From assembly GCA_050115555.1 (NCBI GenBank), contig JASFQI010000143.1, forward strand, positions 1 through 11,319: a stretch of 11,319 nt of DNA, written 5' to 3'. Below are positions 5,808-11,319 of the stretch, one piece after another (positions within the stretch are counted from its first letter, which is position 1; every line of letters starts with the position of its first letter). This stretch comes from JASFQI01 sp050115555. Its GTDB lineage: Bacteria; Desulfobacterota; DSM-4660; Desulfatiglandales; HGW-15. Below the pieces are notes generated by a model. The model saw only the letters and a list, made by a program, of their open reading frames with translations. It was not told the origin of the DNA and did no database searches. Position numbers and translations under genes: made by a program.

Positions 5808-6587
5808 ATGGATGGAGGACTTCTGATCCTGCTGTTTGCATTCCTGTTCGGTCTGGTGCTGGGAAGCTTTCTGAACGTGTGTATCCACCGAATACCCGAA
5901 GGGGTCTCCATCGTTCGCCCTGCTTCGTCCTGCCCGAGCTGTGGCGAGCCGATCCGATTTTACGACAACATTCCCCTGCTCAGTTACGCCCTGCTCCTTG
6001 GCCGGTGCCGACGATGCGGCGCCCCCATCAGCGTGCGCTACCCGCTGGTGGAACTCGGGACAGGGGTGCTGAGCCTCTTCTTGATAGGACGGTTTGGTCC
6101 AAGCGTGACCTATGCTCTTACCATGGCCTTCGTGTCGTGTCTTGTCGTGGTGAGTCTCATTGACTTGAAGCATCAGGTGATACCGGATGTGATCTCTCTT
6201 CCGGGAATCCTCGTGGGTATTGCCGCTTCCTTCACACCCTGGGGCCTGGCCTCTTGGACGGATGCGGCTTTGGGAGCGGCCGGGGGAGGCGGTTTCCTTT
6301 TCGCCGTGGCCTGGATATTTCATCGGCTGACCGGAAAGGAGGGCATGGGCCTTGGAGACGTCAAGCTGCTCGCCATGATCGGGGCCTGGATGGGCTGGCG
6401 GGCCCTTCCATTCATCATTCTCCTCTCCTCCTTGGCCGGGATTCTCATCGGAGGGAGCGCCTTGCTGCTTATGAGGCGCGGGTTGCGTGTACGGATTCCT
6501 TTCGGTCCCTTCCTTTCCCTAGGCGCCCTCCTCGTCTTGTTTTTCGGATCCCGCATTCAATGGGCCTACTGCCAGCTGCTGTTTTAG
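5808..6587 (+). CDS. pilD: Prepilin peptidase / N-methyltransferase (type IV leader peptidase)
   Basis: Inner-membrane aspartic protease (family A24) that removes the leader of type IV prepilins and type II secretion pseudopilins and N-methylates the new end. It has 259 residues, mostly hydrophobic with about eight membrane segments. The N-terminal domain GSFLNVCIHRIP (19-30) is followed by the two zinc-type CxxC pairs, Cys42/Cys45 and Cys67/Cys70, typical of the bifunctional form. The catalytic aspartates are Asp119 in SLIDLKHQVIPD and Asp184 in the GLGD motif (181-184). AGGGGA (5794-5799) stands 8 nt before the ATG. It diverges from yciO with a 64-bp gap and precedes the kinase/regulator pair on the same strand. 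No pilin or pseudopilin gene is in the window, so which secretion or pilus system it serves cannot be told. Confidence 0.95.
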   Translation: MDGGLLILLFAFLFGLVLGSFLNVCIHRIPEGVSIVRPASSCPSCGEPIRFYDNIPLLSYALLLGRCRRCGAPISVRYPLVELGTGVLSLFLIGRFGPSVTYALTMAFVSCLVVVSLIDLKHQVIPDVISLPGILVGIAASFTPWGLASWTDAALGAAGGGGFLFAVAWIFHRLTGKEGMGLGDVKLLAMIGAWMGWRALPFIILLSSLAGILIGGSALLLMRRGLRVRIPFGPFLSLGALLVLFFGSRIQWAYCQLLF

Positions 6588-6780
6588 GGAGTGTGCGTCC
6601 AGAAATGCTTTTCGGGCACTTGCAGGTTTCCAATTCAGAAATGAAAGATTTTTTGCAAGATCAAGGAGATCAAGGGATTGTGCGGAGACGCACTGCAGTG
6701 CGTCGCACAAGGAATCCTGAAGATCGACGATGAGATTGCGGAAAACAACCATTTCTGGATGGAAACCAGGGAGGACGTCA
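6588..6780 (+). promoter_or_regulatory. Structured leader of the kinase gene: tandem 9-mers plus large palindrome
   Basis: Two head-to-tail copies of AGATCAAGG (6658-6675) are followed 2 bp later by an inverted repeat at 6678-6710. Its centre, GACGCACTGCAGTGCGTC (6687-6704), is a perfect palindrome, and outer arms TTGTGC and GCACAA extend it, with 3 extra bases on the left. It ends 19 bp before ATG 6730 and 70 bp before the probable TTG start. It could be a regulator-binding site or an RNA hairpin; with no T run after it, it is not a terminator of pilD. I see no convincing sigma54 or sigma70 promoter here. Confidence 0.5.
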
Positions 6781-8340
6781 TTGCGAATCCCTGCGTTCAG
6801 CCTCAGAGCCAGCGTGATTGCGCAGCTGGGTTTTCTGATCCTGGCGGCCATGATGCTCTGCGACGTGGTCATGATTCGATTTGCGGAACGGGACCTCGTG
6901 CGTGCCCGCGTGCAGGCCGGGCGCCTGCTGGCACGGTCCCTGGAAGGACCGTTGGCGAATCTGCTTGCAGAGGAGTACGAAAGCGGGGATAAATCGCGGA
7001 CAGACGCGGTGGAAGCAGTTCGAAGTCTACTGGAAGAGGCGGAATATGTCTCTGTGTTCATCGTGGATCGAAGGGGGAAGGTCGTGATCGACATGGGCGA
7101 GAGCCCGGAAGACGTGGGGCCTCCCCCCCTTGCAGCCGCGCTCCAGGTCCTGCGCGCCAGGCAGGAGCAGGTCGAGCTCCTGGGGCGAACCTGGGCGGTC
7201 ATCTGGCCCGGGCCGGAGTGGGTGCGCATTTCGGTGCCCGCCTCCGGCAGGGGGCGAACCCGGGCGGGGATCAGCGTCACAGGGTCCCTGGTGCCGTTGT
7301 ACCGTGATCTTAGAACCTCCCAGAAATTCGTGCTCCTTTACATCCTTCTGGACACGGCGATTCTCGCCCTTGCAGGCATGGCCCTCCTGGCAAGGGTTGT
7401 GGTTCGCCCCATCCGGAGGCTCCTCAAGATGACCGAGGACTACACCGAAGGCGATTTTCTCGTTACCCTGGGTGAGAGCAGCGGGAGTGAGATCCGTCAG
7501 CTTTCCCGGTCCTTGAGCCACATGATTCGACGTCTGGAGGAGAACAAGACCGCCATGAGGGAGCACATCGACTCCCTTGAGCTGGCGAACGAGGAGCTGC
7601 GCAAGGCCCAGAACGAGGTCTTTCGTTCGGAAAAGCTTGCCTCTGTGGGACGGCTCGCCGCAGGGATAGCCCACGAGATCGGAAACCCCATCGGGATCAT
7701 TCTGGGCTACCTGGAGTTGATGGCACGCCCGGATGTGTCCGAGAGCGAGAAGGCCGACTGCATAAGCCGAATCGAGACCGAGATCGCTCGGATCCACCGT
7801 ATCATCCGTACACTGCTCGATTTTTCTCGGGCCTCGGAGGAAAAACGAGAGCAGGTTTCCCTGCACGGCCTGATCCGGGATACTCTGGAGATGCTTCAGC
7901 CTCAGGCGATCATGGAGGGTGTGATGACGGTTCTCGAGCTTGAGGCCCAACAGGATGTCGTGTTTGCGGACCCTGGAAGAATGCAACAGGTCTTCTTGAA
8001 CATTCTCATGAACGCGGGAGACGTCCTTGCCGAAAGGGCCGCCCCTGGGAAAGGGGAAGAGGAGCGGACCATCTGGATTCGCACTCGCTCTCAAGAGGGC
8101 CGCATTGAGGTGCGCATTGCGGACAATGGCCTCGGTATCGCTGACGAAGATTTGTCTCAGGTCTTCGACCCGTTTTACACCACGAAGGATCCGGGAAAAG
8201 GGACCGGGCTCGGCCTTTCCGTGAGCCATCGTATCGTGGAAGATCTGGGGGGTTCCATCCGCATTCTCAGCACGCCCGGAGAGGGGACCACTGTGATCAT
8301 AGAGCTGCCGCTGGAGGGAGCGGAGGAAAAAACGACATGA
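6781..8340 (+). CDS. Membrane sensor histidine kinase (NtrB/AtoS-like)
   Basis: Two-component sensor expected to phosphorylate the adjacent NtrC-type regulator. Numbering from TTG 6781 (519 residues): membrane segment 12-32; extracytoplasmic sensor ~33-182 of Cache-like look (VSVFIVDRRGKVVIDMG); second membrane segment ~183-208; HAMP from 209; a coiled coil; HisKA with phospho-acceptor His298 in AHEIGNP; ATPase domain with the N box (Asn411 region, ILMNAGD), G1 DNGLGI at 448-453 and G2 GKGTGLGLS at 472-480. All catalytic boxes are intact. Start: ATG 6730 would add 17 residues but has only a poor ribosome-binding site. TTG 6781 has GGGAGG (6769-6774) at a 6-nt gap and places the membrane segment near the N-terminus, so I prefer it. 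The stop overlaps the regulator start by 4 bp. The ligand is unknown; with only two membrane segments it is unlike the six-segment PilS. Confidence 0.92.
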   Translation: MRIPAFSLRASVIAQLGFLILAAMMLCDVVMIRFAERDLVRARVQAGRLLARSLEGPLANLLAEEYESGDKSRTDAVEAVRSLLEEAEYVSVFIVDRRGKVVIDMGESPEDVGPPPLAAALQVLRARQEQVELLGRTWAVIWPGPEWVRISVPASGRGRTRAGISVTGSLVPLYRDLRTSQKFVLLYILLDTAILALAGMALLARVVVRPIRRLLKMTEDYTEGDFLVTLGESSGSEIRQLSRSLSHMIRRLEENKTAMREHIDSLELANEELRKAQNEVFRSEKLASVGRLAAGIAHEIGNPIGIILGYLELMARPDVSESEKADCISRIETEIARIHRIIRTLLDFSRASEEKREQVSLHGLIRDTLEMLQPQAIMEGVMTVLELEAQQDVVFADPGRMQQVFLNILMNAGDVLAERAAPGKGEEERTIWIRTRSQEGRIEVRIADNGLGIADEDLSQVFDPFYTTKDPGKGTGLGLSVSHRIVEDLGGSIRILSTPGEGTTVIIELPLEGAEEKTT

Positions 8341-9710
8341 GCGCGAAGCGTGTCCTGGTGATCGACGATGAAAAGAATATGCGCCACATGTTGTCGGTCA
8401 TGCTGGGCAAGGCCGACTATGAGGTGGAGACCGCGGCGGACGGAATGGAAGGTCTGGAGCGCATGGAGTCCTCCCCGTTCGACTTCATCCTGTGTGATAT
8501 TCGAATGCCCCGCATGGACGGAATGGACCTTTTGCGGAAGGCCAAGGAGAAGTTTCCGGACCGGACCTTCATCATGATGAGTGCCTACGGGAACCTGGAA
8601 TCCGCTGTGGATGCCATGAAAGAAGGGGCTTATGACTATGTGTCCAAACCTTTCAAGACGGACGAGATCCTGCTGACCCTGAAGAAGGCGGAGGAGCGGG
8701 AGAGGCTCAAGGCGGAGAACCTTCGACTCCAGGATCGACTCAAACGCCTGGAGGAGCGGTATGCCTTCGGGGAAATCGTCACGGACAGTGAGGTCATGGC
8801 CCGCGTCCTCGATCTCGTACATACGGTCGCGGACCACAAGACTACGGTGCTTCTCACAGGAGAGAGCGGAACGGGCAAGGAACTCGTGGCCCGCGCCATC
8901 CATTCGAGCGGCGCCCGTGGAGGAGGACCCCTGATCTCCATCAACTGTGGTGGGATTCCTGAGAACCTCCTGGAAAGCGAGCTTTTCGGATATCGCAAGG
9001 GGGCGTTCACGGACGCCGTGCAGGACAAGCCCGGCCTGTTCGAGGAAGCAAGCGGCGGAACGATTTTTTTGGATGAGATCGGTGAGCTTCCCCTTTCACT
9101 GCAGGTCAAGCTCCTGCGGGTCCTGCAGGAAGAGGAGATCACGCCCCTCGGGGCCACCAGCCCGACCCCTATCGACGTGCGAGTCATTGCAGCGACGGCA
9201 CGGGACCTGCGAAAGGAGATGCAGGCGGGCCGTTTTCGCGAGGATCTCTTTTACAGAATCCACGTCGTTAGCATTCACCTGCCGCCTCTGCGGGAACGGC
9301 GCGGCGATATCGCCCTGCTCACGGATCACTTCATCGAGCGTTTCAACCGAAAGCTGAAAAAACACGTCCAAGGCGTCTCCACCGAGGCCATGCCCGCACT
9401 TGCGCGCCACGACTGGCCGGGGAATGTGAGGGAGCTGGAAAACGTCCTGGAGCGTGCGGTCCTCCTGGCCAGGAAGCGCTGGATCGGCCTGGACGACCTC
9501 CCGTCTTTACTGACGGCGGATGCCGGAGAGCGGTCCGGGGGTGTTCCGGCGGATTGCCTCTCCATCAAGCAGGCCACCAAGCGTCTGGAGCGTGAGCTCA
9601 TCCAGAAAGCCCTTGAGTTGACCGGGGGAAACCGTTCCCAGGCCTCCCGCATCCTGGAGATCAGCCGCCCGGTGCTGCTCAGCAAGATTCGAGAGTACGG
9701 GTTGGAGTGA
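8337..9710 (+). CDS. NtrC-family sigma54-dependent response regulator
   Basis: 457 residues in three domains. The receiver spans 1-120 with acidic pocket Asp10/Asp11, phospho-acceptor Asp54 (CDIRMPRMDG), Ser82 and Lys104 all present. A linker coiled coil covers ~115-142. The AAA+ sigma54-activation domain, ~143-385, has Walker A GESGTGKE at 175-182, Walker B TIFLDE at 242-247 and an arginine-rich sensor region (LPPLRERRGDI). A Fis-type helix-turn-helix lies at ~415-457 (GGNRSQASRILEISRPVL). The sigma54-contact loop reads GAFTDA (222-227) instead of the canonical GAFTGA. ATG 8337 overlaps the kinase stop (ATGA) and has GGAGGA (8322-8327) 9 nt upstream inside the kinase gene, so translation is probably coupled. 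It should activate sigma54 promoters elsewhere; none is convincing in this window. Position after pilD hints at, but does not show, pilus or secretion control. Confidence 0.95.
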   Translation: MSAKRVLVIDDEKNMRHMLSVMLGKADYEVETAADGMEGLERMESSPFDFILCDIRMPRMDGMDLLRKAKEKFPDRTFIMMSAYGNLESAVDAMKEGAYDYVSKPFKTDEILLTLKKAEERERLKAENLRLQDRLKRLEERYAFGEIVTDSEVMARVLDLVHTVADHKTTVLLTGESGTGKELVARAIHSSGARGGGPLISINCGGIPENLLESELFGYRKGAFTDAVQDKPGLFEEASGGTIFLDEIGELPLSLQVKLLRVLQEEEITPLGATSPTPIDVRVIAATARDLRKEMQAGRFREDLFYRIHVVSIHLPPLRERRGDIALLTDHFIERFNRKLKKHVQGVSTEAMPALARHDWPGNVRELENVLERAVLLARKRWIGLDDLPSLLTADAGERSGGVPADCLSIKQATKRLERELIQKALELTGGNRSQASRILEISRPVLLSKIREYGLE

Positions 9711-9737
9711 GCTCATGGCGCGCCGGTTCAGGGAAGT

Positions 9738-9881
9738 TTATCGTTTGCGGACCACGATAGAGCCGCTCGCCCTTTCCCGTTCCGCGGCGAGAACGAAATC
9801 GAAGAGGTCGCGCTGAATGATGACAGAAAGTCTTCGGGCCTCCCGGGCTCCCTGGGCCGGCCTGGTTCGAATGACATCCAT
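9738..9881 (-). CDS. Possible small protein (47 aa) coupled to asnS
   Basis: A minus-strand frame from ATG (9879-9881) to TAA (9738-9740), beginning MDVIRTRPAQGAREARRL and ending in SIVVRKR. The ATG comes 2 nt after the asnS stop (TAGGGATGG), an arrangement that favours translational re-initiation; AGGG overlaps the stop but is too close to act as a normal ribosome-binding site. About two thirds of third codon positions are G or C, which looks like its neighbours. The middle (LSVIIQRDLFDFVLAAERER) could form one amphipathic helix flanked by basic ends. No family recognised. It fills most of the 173-bp gap between the convergent regulator and asnS. It may simply be a chance frame in GC-rich DNA. 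Confidence 0.35.
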   Translation of the reverse strand: MDVIRTRPAQGAREARRLSVIIQRDLFDFVLAAERERASGSIVVRKR

Positions 9882-9883
9882 CC

Positions 9884-11278
9884 CTAAAACGAAATATTGC
9901 CCGGCGTTCGCGGGAACGGGATGACGTCGCGGATGTTGGCCATGCCGGTGACGAACTGGACGAGGCGCTCGAATCCGAGACCAAAGCCGGCGTGGGGGGC
10001 TGTACCGTACTTACGGAGTTCCAGGTACCACCAGTAGTCGTCCGGGTTCAGGCCGGTCTCCTGAATGCGGTCAAGGAGGATTTTGTAATCATCTTCCCGC
10101 TGGCTGCCCCCGATGATCTCCCCGATTTTGGGGACGAGCACATCCATGGCGCGGACCGTGCGGCCGTCCTCATTGACCTTCATGTAGAACGGTTTGATCT
10201 CACTGGGGTAGTCGATGAGGATGACCGGCTTGTGAAAGATCTGCTCGCAAAGGTATCGCTCGTGCTCGGACTGCAGGTCGCTCCCCCAGGATACGGGGTA
10301 CTCGAAGGGTTGGTTCGCCCGGGTGAGAAGATCCATGGCCTCGGTGTAGGTCAGGCGTTCGAAATCGTTCTGGATGATGGCCTCGAGGGTGTCGATGATC
10401 GTCTTGTCGAAGAATCTGGCGAAAAACGCCATGTCCTCTTCGCAGTGGGTGAGGACGTCCTGAAAGATGTACTTCAGGAACGCCTCGGCCAGGTCCATGT
10501 TCCCGTTCAGGTCGCAAAAGGCCATCTCCGGCTCGATCATCCAGAACTCGGCCAGGTGACGGGAGGTGTTTGAATTCTCGGCCCGGAATGTGGGCCCGAA
10601 GGTGTACACGTCTCCCAGCGCCAGGGCGTAGACTTCCGCCTCCAGCTGTCCGCTCACGGTGAGAAAGCCCGGATTGTGGAAAAAATCCTGTGTAAAATCC
10701 ACCCGGCCGTCCTTGCGGGGAAGGTCGTCCAGATCCAGGTTCGTGACGCGGAACATCTCGCCGGCCCCTTCACAGTCGCTCCCGGAGATGATGGGCGTGT
10801 GCACGTAAAGGAAGCCGCGTTCCTGAAAAAAGGCGTGAACGGCCCGGCTCATGGCATTTCGCACGCGCGTGACCGCCCCGAAGGTGTTGGTTCTCGGACG
10901 CAGGTGAGCGATGGTGCGCAGGAACTCGAATGAATGGCGTTTCTTCTGAAGGGGATACTCGGCCGGGTCGGCCCATCCAAGCACCGTGATCTCCTCCGCT
11001 CTCATCTCCACGGTTTGACCCTTGCCGGGCGAGGCAACGAGCTCTCCATCGGCCTGAACAGAGCACCCGGTCTGAATCTTGAGGACCTCATCCCTGTAAT
11101 TGGGAAGACCGCCGTCAGCTACGATTTGAAGGCCCTTCATGCACGATCCGTCATTGATTTCAATAAATGAAAATCCGGCTTTGGCATCCCGGCGCGTACG
11201 GACCCAGCCGCACACAGCGACCCGTTCGCCGATCCGGTCCTCGTGCATGATGTCCGCAATCCTCGATCGCCTCTTCAC
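9884..11278 (-). CDS. asnS: Asparaginyl-tRNA synthetase
   Basis: Class IIb synthetase that charges tRNA-Asn with asparagine in the cytoplasm. It has 464 residues, nearly the E. coli length (466), with matching landmarks throughout: the N-terminal OB-fold anticodon-binding domain with GWVRTRRDAKAG (24-35), AHLRPRTN at 124-131, motif 2 FRAENSNTSRHLAEFWM (231-247), GEIIGGSQRED, and motif 3 GLGFERL (433-439). The ending IRDVIPFPRTPGNISF parallels E. coli. The motif 2 sequence separates AsnRS from AspRS. The start is GTG at 11278, as the alignment with E. coli covers residues from here. A run of nine G (11284-11292) lies 5 nt before it and serves as the only ribosome-binding site. The promoter lies at or beyond the window edge. 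It converges with the response regulator. Confidence 0.97.
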   Translation of the reverse strand: MKRRSRIADIMHEDRIGERVAVCGWVRTRRDAKAGFSFIEINDGSCMKGLQIVADGGLPNYRDEVLKIQTGCSVQADGELVASPGKGQTVEMRAEEITVLGWADPAEYPLQKKRHSFEFLRTIAHLRPRTNTFGAVTRVRNAMSRAVHAFFQERGFLYVHTPIISGSDCEGAGEMFRVTNLDLDDLPRKDGRVDFTQDFFHNPGFLTVSGQLEAEVYALALGDVYTFGPTFRAENSNTSRHLAEFWMIEPEMAFCDLNGNMDLAEAFLKYIFQDVLTHCEEDMAFFARFFDKTIIDTLEAIIQNDFERLTYTEAMDLLTRANQPFEYPVSWGSDLQSEHERYLCEQIFHKPVILIDYPSEIKPFYMKVNEDGRTVRAMDVLVPKIGEIIGGSQREDDYKILLDRIQETGLNPDDYWWYLELRKYGTAPHAGFGLGFERLVQFVTGMANIRDVIPFPRTPGNISF

Positions 11279-11319
11279 AAAAGCCCCCCCCCTGCCGCAT
11301 GTGTGCCACCGGCTATCCG

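Noticed and set aside
6567..6583. GG-10 bp-GC spacing near the end of pilD as a sigma54 promoter for the kinase
   Set aside because: Only the GG and GC are present; flanking bases of both boxes do not match and it lies inside pilD.
7027..8229. 400-codon minus-strand frame opposite the kinase
   Set aside because: Antisense to an intact histidine kinase; no family signature.
9757..9792. CTCGCC...GGCGAG inverted repeat after the response regulator as a terminator
   Set aside because: Six-bp stem with a long loop and no T run; no support as a terminator on either strand.
11293..11308. Sigma54-like promoter upstream of asnS on the minus strand (TGGCAC-5 bp-CGGCA)
   Set aside because: The -24 box is perfect and the GG/GC spacing is right, but the -12 box is poor. 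The start would leave only about 4 nt before the GTG and remove the ribosome-binding site, and asnS is a housekeeping gene.

Overview
The window is ordinary chromosomal DNA of a Gram-negative bacterium, most likely a member of the Desulfobacterota (former Deltaproteobacteria, sulfate-reducing or syntrophic type). This is inferred from three things: core genes that look proteobacterial (an IHF-beta-like protein, a six-domain S1, AsnRS close to the E. coli sequence), an NtrC-type two-component pair, and a short inverted-repeat element of a kind I recall from such genomes. It also carries a large, Alu-domain SRP RNA rather than the small 4.5S form of gammaproteobacteria. No phage, plasmid, CRISPR or defence cassette is visible.

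Layout from left to right. (1) Positions 1-237, minus strand: large-type SRP RNA, with its 3' end cut off by the window edge. (2) 250-370: a ~120-bp element with 21-bp terminal inverted repeats, lying directly upstream of the SRP RNA. (3) 416-694, minus: an HU/IHF-beta protein with a sigma70-type promoter at 782-811. (4) 695-1157: intergenic, with a GC-rich hairpin and a degenerate second inverted-repeat element. (5) 1158-1835, plus: cytidylate kinase. (6) 2163-4085, plus: ribosomal protein S1, closed by a strong intrinsic terminator at 4121-4157. (7) 4192-5118, plus: signal peptide peptidase SppA, convergent with (8) 5153-5743, minus: a YciO/YrdC-family protein that may have a leaderless mRNA. 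(9) 5808-6587, plus: prepilin peptidase PilD. (10) 6781-8340 and 8337-9710, plus: a membrane histidine kinase overlapping by 4 bp with an NtrC-family response regulator. (11) 9884-11278, minus: asparaginyl-tRNA synthetase, followed 2 bp later on the same strand by a 47-codon open frame (9738-9881) that may be a small protein.

The genes fall into translation and protein targeting (SRP RNA, S1, AsnRS, possibly YciO), envelope proteolysis and secretion (SppA, PilD), nucleotide supply (Cmk), DNA architecture (IHF-like) and sigma54-dependent signalling (kinase and regulator). The kinase/regulator pair follows pilD on the same strand, so a link to type IV pili or type II secretion is conceivable, but the sequence does not prove it.

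I did not find a clearly new system. The points most worth a second look are the SRP RNA placed behind an inverted-repeat element with no evident promoter of its own, the leaderless yciO promoter, the probable TTG start and structured leader of the kinase, the small frame coupled to asnS, and the nine-G tract used as the asnS ribosome-binding site.
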